Assembly (NCBI GenBank): GCA_033807775.1
Contig: CM066315.1
Coordinates: 55,954,820-56,018,819 of the forward strand
Direction of reading: 5' to 3'
From: Saussurea involucrata
Taxonomy: Eukaryota; Streptophyta; Magnoliopsida; Asterales; Asteraceae
DNA length: 64,000 nt
Positions 22,998 through 34,804 of the stretch are shown here, in pieces. The notes below the pieces were generated by a model that did not search any database, had not been told where the DNA came from, and saw only the letters and a list, made by a program, of their open reading frames with translations. The position numbers were made by a program, and so were the translations under genes. The first letter of the stretch is position 1. Every line of letters starts with the position of its first letter.

Positions 22998-24926
22998 AAG
23001 CTTTGTTTGTTCCCAAGCAAATTAGCGTTAACAAAGACAAACTGGCTTAAAACCAACCTACAACTCCAGAAAAGACCAAAGGGTATACTTATCGGATCAC
23101 AAAATAGGGTGTCAAGCAATTAAAACATAAGAGGACGGGACGACCGATATTCAGTCTTCAACATAAGTATTTGAGTCATAAACATTTAAAATCAAACTAA
23201 GAACAGCGACACCATACCTAAAACCAACCCGGTCGTTACACTTTCGGGGAGGATTTCGCCTCGACCCTACCTCACAAAAAGCTCTCTGTACGCTCGAACC
23301 CCAGGCTGTCACACATGTTGTTAATGTTTTTGGAGTTTATGTACAAGAATTCACGAGATATAAGCATGAACAACTAATCATGAAAAACGCACAAATGTAC
23401 AATGAAGTGATCTCAAAAGGAATCAAGTAACAAGACTAGGACTATTAGTGTGATTCTGTCTATCCTCTTATATTTTCCAAAAGATCATCCAGGTCTTTGT
23501 AAGGGTTGTAATAGGGCTAGGCTCATGGCTAAGAAACGAAGGTAAAAAGGATCAAAAATCCTCAATGTGTTTGTAATGAATACCTCGGCTTCATTCCTTT
23601 TCCTTCCTACCCTTTTTACTGTACGTCCACCCATATTCATCCGGTTGAGATGGCCAACCTTGCTGCTTACTTTTTGCCCTTTCCTCATTTGTTCTCTTTC
23701 TTTCTCTCGATTTTTTTTCCGGCAGCTACTAGACCCATTTGGTCATATATATATTATGGCACCCAACTTGAGTGTTTCTTCTTTCGTCTTTCCCACCCCT
23801 TTCCATTGTCCCTTCCCGGTCATTCATTACTAAACACATCTTCGGATACGGGTAGGCTTAAAATTAGGCTGGGGTCTGTTGACTAGGTTATGAAACGAAT
23901 TATTACTGTATGGCTGCAAAAGGGCTTTGGTGCACACATTAGAAAGATAAGCAAGCTAAAATCAAGAATTATTTAACACACAATGCCTTGAATCATCTCT
24001 TAAGGTCTATGTATTAGATAAACAAGAATTCCCACTTAATATCCCGATGGCCGTCTTTGTTACTTGATGCAATATTATAGTGAGATCCTGCTATAATCAC
24101 GACAAGGGATTCAGAGTGTGTGTATATGAGTTAGGTGTTTAATTCTCACACAATGAGTCGTGCAAAGTTTGGCTCAAAGTTCTCACGGGTGGTCTCCACT
24201 AATGTCCCCTATTCATGCAATTTCCGGGTCAATTTTAGGACTATATCTTCGTTCTTAGATTCTCTAAACAATGCAGAGTTGTCTATACTTAAGTGCTTCA
24301 TGAATTCCGGTGTCCAAAGTCCTAAAAAATTTGCTTGGCAAACCTGTAACAAATTTGTACAATCGATGTGAAATCGTGCGATCTACTCGATCAGTATTCC
24401 CGGGTCTACAACCCCAAACCTTACCGGCACATTGTCCCCAATGTGCGGCTTGGTTTTAAGTTATAAATACCTGTAGATGCAAATAAGAATAGAGTAATCA
24501 TGCAACAAGATATAAGCAGAAGATGTTACCCGTGTCGGCGATGCATAGTAGTAAGGTTAACTATTACAGTTATCCGGTATCCCAAAAAAATAACAAGTAT
24601 CGCGATCACACAAAAAATCATAGTCAAGATCAAAAGAGCTCAAGATGCTCGACGAGAAGAGGAGGAGGAAGGTTGGCGATGCTTCTTCGGAGGGGGAGCA
24701 TTGTCCGTCGAGTGGCCTGGTACGGTTACCTCAATGCGCTCCACGCGCGTCCGGATCTCTCCTATCTCTGTGACCACCGAATCCAACTTGTGCTCTAACT
24801 GGTTGAGAATGTCGTGAATCGGCTGGTCATAGTGGGAAACTCGCTAGTGTGGTGGTGGCATTCTTATGACATGACATACCTGCTTGCAAAGCATAGGAAG
24901 TATTAGTTCAAAGCAAGTGAAGATGG

Positions 24927-25160
24927 CTACCCCAAACCTAGGCCAGAGCCTAGGTTTGCGTCATGTCCGTTCGTCTTTCCGAAATGCCAAGAGTGGAAGT
25001 GACCAAGTAAGGGTGGTCGTGCACAATTCGTGAGTCTCATAAAAATCCATATCGCATGTAGCACCCCAAACCTAGACCGTGGTCTAGGTGGAGGGAGTGT
25101 GCATACGTGGTCATCATAACGCCCACCCCAAATCTAGGCCGCGGCCTAGGTTGGGGTTTT
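24927..25160. repeat. F: three related palindromes
   Basis: 24933-24958 is an 11-bp perfect stem (CAAACCTAGGC) with a 4-base loop; 25070-25089 a 9-bp stem (ACCTAGACC) with a 2-base loop; 25134-25149 the perfect palindrome CTAGGCCGCGGCCTAG. All three are preceded by CCCCAAA or a near match. Confidence 0.85.
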
Positions 25161-25850
25161 CAAATAAGAGTAACGATCGTGCTCATCAAAATAACGCATA
25201 GATGCATTGGAAAAAGTAGCATGTTCATTCGATGATAAACATTAAGAATTATGTCAAAATGGAATGCATCTAGGGTATGAACCCCCACACAATCATGAAC
25301 AAGACAATTAAACAACAATAGATAAGCATGTATGTCTCTCAAACAATGTCCCTCATCACGTTGATTTTTCTACCAAAACCAAGGGTTTTGTAGAATTTCG
25401 CAAAAAAACTAAGTACATACTCATTCAAATTATCAAGGCTTTATTTAGAGAATGAAGAGAACCCTAAACACTTCAAGATGCATACCCCAATCGCTCAATT
25501 CGTCAAATAAGCAACTTCAAACAACTTAATGTCACAACCCAACAATATGTTCCACCAAAAATCAAGGGTTTTGAGAAAAACCCCAAAATTCTATTTCACA
25601 TAAAAGTGCACATATGAGATACGTATAGAAATTAAGAGCATATCACTTCAAATGGCACATCCACATTTATCAAGATATTCAAACATACTACTCAAGATGA
25701 GGAAAAAAATTCAAGAACATCTTACTTACCCCAACAATGATGAAATTGAAAGTACAAAAAGAAGGGGGGGGGGGACCTACCTTGAGATTGGATTGATAAG
25801 AACTTGAGAGAATGTGAAGAAAATCGTGGAAGATGTTGTAGGGGCTGTTT

Positions 25851-26215
25851 GGAATTAGAGGCAATGAAAAGGGCGAGTTGGCCACTAGTTGGACAACCCA
25901 AACTAGCGCAAAAGGTGCCCTAGGGGCTGTTTGTTCAAGGGTATAGGCCAAAATGGAGCCCGGGCTAGTTTGTCGCTAGTTGGTTGATGGTGAACCTGCG
26001 TGAAAGCTGCCCTAAAGGCTGTTTGGTGCGTAGGAAACTGTGGGTAAGGGTGGTTTCTAGCAACTTTAGGTACCCCAAACTTGCAATCAAGTCGCCCTAG
26101 GCACTGTTTTATGTTATGAAAGGATGAACCAAAAGTGTCTAAAGCCGGTGGGAAGCTAGTTGGGGGTCCAACCTAGCATACAAATTGCCCTACGGACTGT
26201 TTGGGATGCTTTTTA
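25851..26215. repeat. F: degenerate tandem repeat shared with its LTR
   Basis: About four units of 75-90 bp, each with a CTAGTTG-like part and ending in GCCCTAGGGGCTGTTTG or variants (GCCCTAAAGGCTGTTTGG, GCCCTAGGCACTGTTTT, GCCCTACGGACTGTTTGG). Similar units occur in the LTRs at 22613-22740 and 30129-30262. Confidence 0.75.
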
Positions 26216-26561
26216 TTATTGTTATTTATTTTTTTTGCTTTATTATTTTTTTTTGTATTTTTTTCTTTTATAAAAAAAATGTAAGTAAAACGCACTTAAA
26301 TATATATATATATATATATATATATCTTCCTCATACCTCTTTTACTTATAATTTACCCGGAATCCACAAGGGTTAACAACGGCTTTTGGTGACACAATCT
26401 AGCTCATTACCCTCATTAAATGAAACCATACACCCAAACTTACCTTTTCTACACGTGGGAGCATCCCAGAAGCACGAGAGATCTGAAAAAACAATATAAA
26501 ATCCTACGAAAACAAGGAAACGCTAAAATAAATATAATAAAAGAAAAAAAATGTACCGGGT

Positions 26562-26606
26562 GGGTTGCCTCCCACATAGCGCCTTAGTTAAAGTCGTGGC
26601 ACGACT
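26562..26606 (-). other. F: post-pol motif and hairpin
   Basis: On the minus strand, the hairpin AGTCGTGCCACGACT (26592-26606) is followed by GGCGCTATGTGGGAGGCAAC. A GCGCTT-GGGAGGCAACCC box is, as I recall, typical just after the integrase end of Athila/Tat elements. Its place right after protease marks where pol has been lost. Confidence 0.7.
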
Positions 26607-26615
26607 GTGTGGCTC

Positions 26616-27157
26616 TCAGTTTGGCTCGGTATTGCTTGGGGAATTGAACCGTATGCACATACGGTTGTTCCCGCTTTTCTCATTCTCACCAGTTTCTGAT
26701 CCAATCTGCCCCTTTTTCGGTTCACCTTTATCTTCTGTTCTTTTGAGAACATGAAAGGTTACCTTTTCATTCCCAACTCTGAAAGTCATCACACCTTCTT
26801 CCATATCTATCAAAGCCTTTCTTGTGGCTAAGAATGGTCTTCCCAAAATCAATGGCACCTCAACATCTTCTTCCACATCTAGGACTAAGAAATCAACGGA
26901 AAAATAAAACTTTCCAACCTTTATCAAAACGTCTTCAATGATTCCATAAGGGTACTTCACCGATCTATCTACAAGTTGAAGTTTCATGTTTGTTGGCTTC
27001 ACTCCCTCCAAGCCAAGATTCCTGAAAATGGATAAAGGCATTAAATTAATACTTACACCAAGATCACATAATGAATTACTGAATTTAGAGTTTCCTATAT
27101 GAATAGGGATAGTAAAACTCCCTGGATCCTTAAGCTTCGGGGGAAGCTTGTGTTGGA
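26616..27157 (-). pseudogene. F: aspartic protease
   Basis: Reads MPLSIFRNLGLEGVKPTN, then GIIEDVLIKVGKF, then LILGRPFLATRKALIDM: the conserved Athila/Tat-type protease after its active-site strand. The active-site region (27042-27110, minus strand) reads CDLGVSIN in a shifted frame, so a frameshift lies near 27045. The frame ends at 26616 without running into RT, and a 9-bp-stem palindrome (26647-26666) lies within its last codons. Confidence 0.8.
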
Positions 27158-28999
27158 TTATAGCACTGCACCCTCAGTAAGTGAAATTGTGGCATGATCT
27201 TTAATCTTCCTCTTCTTAGACAAGATATCTTTCATGAACTTGAGATAAGTTGGCATTTGTGCCAGTGCCTCTACAAATGGGATATTGATGTGTAATTTCT
27301 TGAAAATGTCAAGAAATTTCTTGAATTGTTCCTCATCCTTATGTGCCTTCAACCGATTCGGGAAAGGTAGTGGTAGCATATATGGGTTGACTACCGGCTT
27401 TGATGGAGTGCCCTCTTGCTCCTTCCCCTTATCTCTATTCTTTGTCCTTTCTATCTCTCGCCCATCATTTGCCTCAACCTCTTCTACTTCTACGGGGTCC
27501 ACTTCAGTACCCTTAGCTTCAATGTTATTAGACAAAGGTTCTCGGGTAGGGTCTTTAGTCAGCTCCTTTCCACTTCTCAGATGAATCGCCTTTCACTCCT
27601 CTCGTGGTCTCCTATCGGGTTGACTAGGAAACTGTCCGGGAGCTCGATTTTGTAGGGCTTCAGAAATTTATCCCACTTGCCTTTCAAGGAGTTTGATGGA
27701 GGCGGTGTTCTGATAAGTTATTGATTTTACCGTACTTACCGTACTGGCTAATCCCTCAACGGTACTATCCATCTTGGACATAAACTTCATCATCATGTCC
27801 TCTAGCCCCGATTTCTTTTCCCCGGATTGTCCTTCGTTGAACTTCCTTTGATTGTAACCTGGAGGACGATAAACATTGTTAAATTGAGAAGAGTTGGAAA
27901 AGTTAGAATGATTACTGTATTGCTGCTGTTGTTGTTGTCCCATTGTTTCCTTTAGTGAACCTTGTTGTTGTGCCCATGAGAAGTCCGGGTGTCGCTTCCA
28001 CCCCTCATTATATGTATTGGAAAATGGGTCATTCCTTGGGCGGTTGTTTCGGTTCTGTAAGAACTGAACTTTTTTGGGTTCGTTCGATGGTGGAGACATA
28101 TCTGGCATACCTTCTTCAACCATAAGCGTGGGCTGAATAGATGATCCTTTTAACTGATTTGTGATGGCGGCTAACTGAGCCTTGATTGCTTTCAGCTCGT
28201 CATTCTCTTGTACGCTAGCAACTCTTCTAACCGCCGATCTCGGAGTGGCAAAACTGTGTTCGGCCAGGTTGTCAATCAGCTCGACCGCTTCTTCGTACGT
28301 TTATCCATGAGTGCTCCACCCGCTGCAGCAGTGATTTCGTTTTTGCATTACGGGTGGAGGCCGCTAAAGAACGTCCGAATGACAACCTAACCATGTAGTC
28401 CATGATGAGGACATTTTTTCAGCATATCCTTATACCTCTCTCATGCTTCATATAGTGTTTCTTGATCCCACTGAGCAAAATGTGTGATGTCCGCCATAAG
28501 TTGGGTTGTCCTTCCCGATGGAAAGAACTTTTGAAGAAACGCAACTTTTAAGTCTGCCCAAGTTCTGATCTGTTGGTAGACTTTCTTCCCAGATCTCTGC
28601 TCTGCCCTTGAGTGAAAAGTTGAACAAACGTAGCTTGATTGCATCCTCATTCACTCCGTTAATTTTGAAGGTATTGCAGATCCTTTCAAAAGTACGAAGA
28701 TGTCCATGAGGGTCTTCAGTTGGTGCTCCTCCAAACTGGTGTTGTTGCACCATAACAATGGTGCTCGGTTTGATCTCGAAATAGTTCGCTCCGGTCGTGG
28801 GAGGTTGGACGCCTATACGTGCGGCTGCCACATTCGGATTGGCAAATGACCGCATAGGGCGTCTCTCCGTAGGAGGATGAGCTTCGTCGCCCATTCTGAG
28901 TTGCCTTCTGACTTTGGCTGCTCTTCGTAACAGGCGAGCTGTTCTTTCAATCTCTGGATCGATCAGTTATGTGCCTTTTCCTCGGGTTCTTCTTGGCAT
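27158..28999 (-). pseudogene. gag: F: gag
   Basis: Gag starting at ATG 28999. The core (28894 down to about 28440) has YFEIKPSTIVMVQQHQFGG, then FKINGVNEDAIKLRLFNFSL, then, after a frameshift near 28575, FLQKFFPSGRTTQLM. A Gln/Asn-rich region (27668-28123, with a run of seven Gln) and a pre-protease linker (KFLDIFKKLHINIPFVEALA, about 27290-27350) follow. Breaks: TAA near 28970, the frameshift and several stops near 28124-28440. Closest in style to A's gag, and complete in order despite lacking pol. Confidence 0.85.
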
Positions 29000-29131
29000 A
29001 AACCAATTAGTACCTGAAAATGAAAGTACAAAAATTAGCAACCCAAAATCTGAATACAAGTAAATAAAAATAAAAACAAATGTTCAATGTAATAGCGTTT
29101 ATAGCTGGTAGTGCTATCAGTGCAAACTAGT

Positions 29132-29149
29132 TCCCTGGCAACGGCGCCA
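29132..29149 (-). other. F: primer-binding site, tRNA-Asp type
   Basis: Minus-strand TGGCGCCGTTGCCAGGGA; one mismatch to the plant tRNA-Asp 3' end, and one base different from A's PBS. Confidence 0.9.
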
Positions 29150-29155
29150 AAAACT

Positions 29156-30506
29156 TGATAGGCGGGTTTACACCCCCCTAATCTAACCGCAAGTGTACGG
29201 GTCGAATCAAGTAATAAGTACTTGGAAGTACGAGTATCGAACCAAGGGAACTAGAAATTGAGTATCACAATTACTATATTCACTATTAACTGAACGATCC
29301 GAAATATGAGTTGTTGGTATTAAAATAATAAATAGTAAGTAAATAAATCAAGAACAAACAATAACGATTTGGGGAAACTTATTATGGAGAAAATAGTTGA
29401 GGGTTGGAAATCCTATGGTTGCCACTAATGAACACCTTACCTGGAACAATTACCATTTTTTCCTTTTAATGAATACCCAATCGCTAAAATCGCCATTGTT
29501 CTTTCTCAAGCAACAACGTGTTTTATTTTGAAACCACGGATTTCATCTCTCGATCTTAACCCATGAAGTCAAAACACATTAGGAACAAGATTTTAACAGG
29601 ACTAAGGTTTACTTGGTATATCTCTATCCAATTTCTCACCTTAGGCATGTAATTCTAGTTCTAGTTAGCAATTAACTCTCTGGAGCTTAATTGATAACAA
29701 ACAAATCAGATGAAAGTTGGTCAGACTCACAAAAGCATTAAAACCCAAATCACATACTTCATTAATTAGGAAAAAAATCTCAAATCATATGTTCATATGC
29801 TCAAACCAAAGTCAAACCAACCCCCAACATCTAAAGATTAGTTCATGTTGGGGGTATTAACAAACAAAGTAGTAGAAGTGTTCATAGATCTAAGGAAAAG
29901 CTCTCTCAAGAATTCTAGGATCATAAAACTCCCTTGATTGTGTAATACGAACGAAGAACCAGGAGAAATCGGTGTTGAAATTGCCTCCCACTGTGTTTCC
30001 TCGCTTCAATGAGGTGTTTCTCCCTTGCCAAAATCGCCCCAAGTGAGTTCTTGGTTGTCCTCGTGAAGATAGAGTCGATGATGAATGAAAACCCTAGAGA
30101 AAAAGGCTTAAAAATCATCCAACAGCCCTTAAAGCTAGTTGACAGTTAGTTCACTTCAGCTAACTAGCTTGTAAGTCGCCCTTCTTTTTCCTCTGACCAG
30201 TTACCAAGTTAGTTGACTGCAGCAACTCGCTTGAAATTTGCTTTAGACACTGTTTTGTATCCTCATTTTTGGCACTTTAACTTTTCAAAACGAACATCCT
30301 TCGATCGAGCTTGGATCTTGGTGATGCTTGGCGACCGATTTTTGCTCGGAAAACCTTAGTTTTTGCATGCATTCTTGGCTACCTCAGTACATCAACAATT
30401 CCTGAAACACTTGATTTAAGATATAAAATACCACTATATTTACTTGGAAATAAACAATTTAACTTGGAAAGTGGCATGAAAATAACACCAAAAATTGGTG
30501 TTATCA
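29156..30506 (-). repeat. F: 5' LTR (right copy)
   Basis: 1351 bp, same length as the left copy. TGTTG duplication follows at 30507-30511. Confidence 0.95.
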
Positions 30507-30511
30507 TGTTG

Positions 30512-31904
30512 CCCCTCCAAAATCTGCCAAGAAGAAGGTTTTGGGGGAGAGGAGTTCATCAAGGGGTACTACCTGTATTGAACCATCCAAGAAGAGGGTC
30601 AAGACAGTAGCAAAAGAGGAAAAGAAAGCTCAACCCAATGTTGCCAAGAAAGCAAAGAAACAAACTGTTCATGAGTAAGAACCTCAAGCCACAACATCCC
30701 CACAACATTTTGCTACTGAAGAAGATGAGGAATTCATCATGAGGCCCAAACTTGCTCATAATGGGTTCAGTTCCAAAGAAGCAGAAAGGTCTTTTGCAAA
30801 ATTAAAGAACAAACCTGCACTTCCAGAAAGAGGATTTGATGAGAGGAGTATTGCGGAGTTTGAGTTCATCAAGACTGTGATTGAGAAGCATGGGTGGTCC
30901 AAACTGTGTGAGGTACAACATTCTTATAACATCACTTTGGTTAGGGAACTTTATGCTGAATATAGTGCAAGCACTTCCAGTACATTCATTTTTAGGGGGA
31001 TTAAGATCACTCTCACAACCTCTGTGCTTGATACCTTGTTGGGATTAATTCCCTCTAAAGTATGTACATTTAAAAGATGTTTGGGAAAGCCACTGTGGCA
31101 AAGTTAGATGAGATAGTTAAGGCATTTGGGAGGCCAAACACAGATTGGGAGCCTCACAACAATTACATGTTGAGGACTTTTAGGGCTTCCAATCTCACTC
31201 CCAATGCCAATGTGTGGATGATTTTTTTAGGCATTCATTGAGCCCAACCACACATGATATCTCTATTTCTGTTATGAGAATGGTGATGTTGTACTGTATT
31301 ATGGAGGGTAAGAGCATGAATGTAGGAGAGATCATTCTAAGAACCATGAAGTATTGTTCCACTAGAGCCCAAGGGAAACTGTTTTTCTTTCTTATAGTGA
31401 TGAAGTTGTGTAAGGAGGCAAGGGTACCACAGTATGTAGAGGATGAGATTGTGAAAGAGGGGGGGAAAATGGACCATAGATATGAAGTTAGTGTCCAGAT
31501 TGAGGGACAAAGGACAAAGAGTTGGGAGTAGTGACTTGATGAGGTTGATTCAAGAGGTGATGACCCAAAACATCAATCTATTGGACAACATGCACAAACA
31601 GAGAAATGAGTTTCAGAACAGACTAGATATGTTAAAGAAGGATTTGGCTGAGAAGATCAAAACAGAAAAGAACCACAATGTTGTTGCATTCATAAAGTGG
31701 AAAGAGGATCAAGAGGCCAAGTCAAAGGCTAAGGTGAAAAGGTTGGTTGGTAAGCTGAAGAATATGAGGGTGGAAAACAGAAGGTTGCAGTAAAAAAACA
31801 CCAAGTTGAAAGAGGAAATGGCAACATTGAAGAATGAGGCTGCAGGTGCTCATGCAGCAGCTTCCAAGGCAAAAACAGGCTCACAGCCTACTCTTATGGA
31901 GTAG
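30512..31904 (+). pseudogene. A: third ORF, C-terminal part (broken)
   Basis: Continues A's third ORF after F. A Lys-rich segment (30512-30680) precedes the conserved part from 30739 (AERSFAKLKNKPALPERGFD, then EKHGWSKLCEVQ and LVRELYAEYS), which resembles the 'putative plant transposon protein' family found in Athila third ORFs. A frameshift near 31090 leads to 31214-31531 (MEGKSMNVGEIILRTMKYC). A further shift leads to a coiled-coil C-terminus (31540-31904) rich in Lys, Glu and Arg at heptad-like spacing. No membrane segment is clear. Function unknown; the env-like name is traditional. Confidence 0.75.
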
Positions 31905-32730
31905 GACAGGTTCCTTTCACTCCCTTTTAGCTTCATTTGTATTTTTCTTTTGTTTTTAGGTTTAATTTATTTTTATCAAGATTTGCATGTGTTGGTTATT
32001 GTTTGATGTCATCATAGCCTAAATAATTCTTTGGTTAAATTGCATCTTATCTAGTAGTTGTTCTTGCTAGAACTAGCCATATGTTCTTGGGACACATCTT
32101 ATTCACACATTTCTACACTTTCTAGGAAATAATTAAGGCCATTGTTTCTTTTCTCACTTTTTGGCCACTTGACATCATCTTAAACACTTACCTCTCTAAA
32201 AGCATACGATGAGGACATTGTACCATTCTAATTTGAGGGTGGGAGGATGTCTATCCTAATTTGAGGGTAGAGGATGTCCATCCATAGAGGCCAAAAAGAT
32301 CAAATACATAGAACAAAGCTCTAATATGATGCCTTGTGGAAATAGTCAAGAAGATCCAAAAATGTCCCATTGGGGCAAGGTGTATAATTTCAACAAAAAG
32401 AGCACAAAAAGTGCCAAAAATTCAAGCTATGTTGAGAGAAAAGGCAAAGTGAGGAAAAAAATGTGCCAACAAGAGTGAACCCGGATCTAAAGCCCTTTTG
32501 ATCTTAGAAGTAGCATGTGCTTGAGTAAACAAAAAGAATTTGTTGCTAGCTTATGGTTCACACACTTCTAGATTATATGATGCTCACTAAGGATTTATAA
32601 AAGGCTATGATTTACATATATTAGGATGACTTTTATTATGTGTGCACTTAATGCCAAAAGTATTGAATTATTCTTTATCTTGAGTCATTTTCTGTTTTGT
32701 CTTTTAGTTGTTTGGGGACAAACAACACTT
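31905..32730 (+). other. A: 3' noncoding region
   Basis: No gene seen. Two AATTTGAGGGT stretches at 32229-32272 resemble the real polypurine tract at 32733. Confidence 0.7.
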
Positions 32731-32744
32731 CAAATTTGAGGGTG
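32731..32744 (+). other. A: polypurine tract
   Basis: CAAATTTGAGGGTG directly before the 3' LTR start TGATACGC. Confidence 0.8.
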
Positions 32745-33222
32745 TGATACGCATTGAGAAATCTATGCGTATGCGTTTATTTTCTCTTATTTAGAATAGG
32801 ATTATTTTTACTTTTATCCCAATATTGAGTCATTTTCTATCTTATTTCTCATCTTTTTGTCATGAAGTTAAAAGTTGTGAAGTTAACTGTTTTATTCTAT
32901 CCAGTAGGCTAATATCTTTATTTTTGGTAAAACAGACAGCAGTAACAACATTCCCACAACATTGATCTGACGGGGCCCACTAAGACCTTTTTAGGGGGCT
33001 TAATTTATTAAGCCACAAATCTGTTCAGCATTTTTGGAGCTGTGGAAGGCAGAAAAATCTAGAAGACATTTTTGGACGAAAAATAGATTTTCATATTCAT
33101 GTACTTGTCACTATTGATAAAGCTACAAACACTATTCATCTTTTGTACCTTTTGGACCAAAAGGGATGTATGTTACTTGTCAACTAGTTTGTAATATTTA
33201 CTCTTTTGCCATTTGGTTCTAG

Positions 33223-33230
33223 TATAAATA
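33223..33230 (+). promoter_or_regulatory. A: TATA box in the LTR
   Basis: TATAAATA in a GC-poor context; expected to place A's transcription start about 30 bases downstream. No experimental support from sequence alone. Confidence 0.5.
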
Positions 33231-34080
33231 GAAGTTGTAAGTTAGTTGTTTGGGACGTCTAAGTTGGTGTGACAAACCAATCTTTAGAATTTTTTCTCAA
33301 GAATCTCAAGTTTTAATATATTGCACTTTTAATATTTATTGTTCTTTATAATTTCTTGCATTTACTTTACGTCATTTAATTTCTGTCATTTACATTCAGT
33401 CCTTTAATTTATGTATTTCAATTCCGTCATTTATATTTATTGTAATTTACATTCCGTTATGAGTAGCTAATTTCATTTAGCTTGGGTGTAAGACGACAGA
33501 AAGGTTTAAGTATTTAAACCAACGGAAAGTGGATATCATTTCTCAATAACGATGCTCCATTATTTCATTTAAGTTTTATAAATCTAAGAACCTTCTTGAT
33601 GACTTGATCACCTGAAAAGTGTTAAAGTGCCATGGACTCAGGAATGAGCTATTGATATGCACGTCAATTATAATGACATTGAGGGTATACTTGGAAGAGT
33701 TGCTTATAAAAGAAACTATTATCATTGTTTTTCAAATTGATTATTCTCGACGAGTTGATCACTAGTTAAGGTGGTAAAGTGTAGTGGACTCAGGAATGAG
33801 CCACTTAGAACACGTCAACTTGAATGATATGGGAATCGACTCGGAAGAGTGATTTTTAGACAAAGGAATTTGCTAAATCCATATATTTTGAGAGCTCCGT
33901 TTGACACTCACACTGGTCTTGATACAACATAGGAATGTGTTGATTGATAGCTAAACAAAATGCAACGGTGAGAATCCAGAAGGATCACTCTCAAAGTAGA
34001 TAATGGAGTTATTTGTTGACTAACACATGCTGCAAGCATTGCTACAACATTGGTTCACAGAAAGTTGTGTTTATTTACTC

Positions 34081-34085
34081 ATCCC
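34081..34085. repeat. Target-site duplication of element E, left copy
   Basis: ATCCC, matched at 42031-42035. Confidence 0.9.
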
Positions 34086-34790
34086 TGTTGGAATATGCTC
34101 AAGTCATAATAGATAATTATATGGCTAGATACACGTGGGCCTATAGGGTCACACACAATACACTGAGATACCATTTAATATAATGTAATTATTGTATTTA
34201 CATTATATAAATAACCTAAGTAACGTGGGGTAATTAGATGGGCACAAATCATTAAGTTTGGCTTAATGGGTTTGTATTGGATTTAAGTTAATAGCAAGCC
34301 TATTACGTTTAATTAAATCTTAGGCCCATAAAGATTTAGAAGGGAGAACATTTAAGAAGCCCAAGGAAGCTTTAGGGTTCATTAATATATAGAGATGTTA
34401 ATGACCTAATTAAGTTTAACCTAATACTCCTTCTTCTCTCCCAAAATCGGCGCCCCTCCCCTAGGCCTCTCTAGGGTTTTTCCGCTTTGATATTCTAACT
34501 TGTTTCTTGTCTAATCGAAGCTATAAGATCCGTTACTAAGGAGGACTAGCATCCGGTGGTGATCAAGGAGGTGTAGTGTGGACTACTCTAGAGGTATTCT
34601 CCATTGAATACTTGGTTTCAAAAGAGCACACAAGTGGATCCGGATTAGTGTACAAATCATGCTACAAAGGTATATCGTTATTTGTATTCTTCGTTTAATC
34701 ATATTGGCAATACGTTGATCATGTTTGGTGATTGTTCCGTCGCGTTCTTATATATGTTTATATTTGTGTTTCTTTACATAATCACCAACA
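34086..34790 (+). repeat. E: 5' LTR
   Basis: 705 bp, TGTTGGAATATGCTC to AATCACCAACA; ends form the inverted pair TGTTGG / CCAACA (imperfect). Confidence 0.95.
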
Positions 34791-34791
34791 G

Positions 34792-34804
34792 TGGTATCAG
34801 AGCC
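34792..34804 (+). other. E: primer-binding site, initiator tRNA-Met
   Basis: TGGTATCAGAGCC, one base after the LTR end; perfect match. Confidence 0.95.

Larger units (their letters stand above)
22998..26560 (-). other. F: 3.6-kb noncoding region between protease and 3' LTR
   Basis: No protein family seen on either strand. It contains three palindromic blocks (24927-25160), a G-run (25765-25774), a degenerate ~75-bp repeat (25851-26215), a (TA)n tract (26300-26324) and T-rich runs at 26220-26280. Confidence 0.75.
21634..30506 (-). mobile_element. Element F: Athila/Tat-type element with gag-protease only
   Basis: 8873 bp, minus strand, nested in A's third ORF. Both LTRs are exactly 1351 bp with about two dozen substitutions between them. 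The PBS is tRNA-Asp type. Gag and protease lie at 26616-28999. No RT, RNase H or integrase is visible in either strand; about 3.6 kb of noncoding DNA follows protease up to the polypurine tract. It would have depended on enzymes of another element. Confidence 0.9.

Noticed and set aside
22789..23025. ORFs at 22789 and 30311 as a duplicated small gene
   Set aside because: They lie at the same place in the two LTRs of F and read against the element; LTR sequence, not a gene.
26185..26376. 63-residue hydrophobic ORF
   Set aside because: Translation of T-rich runs and a TA microsatellite in F's noncoding region.
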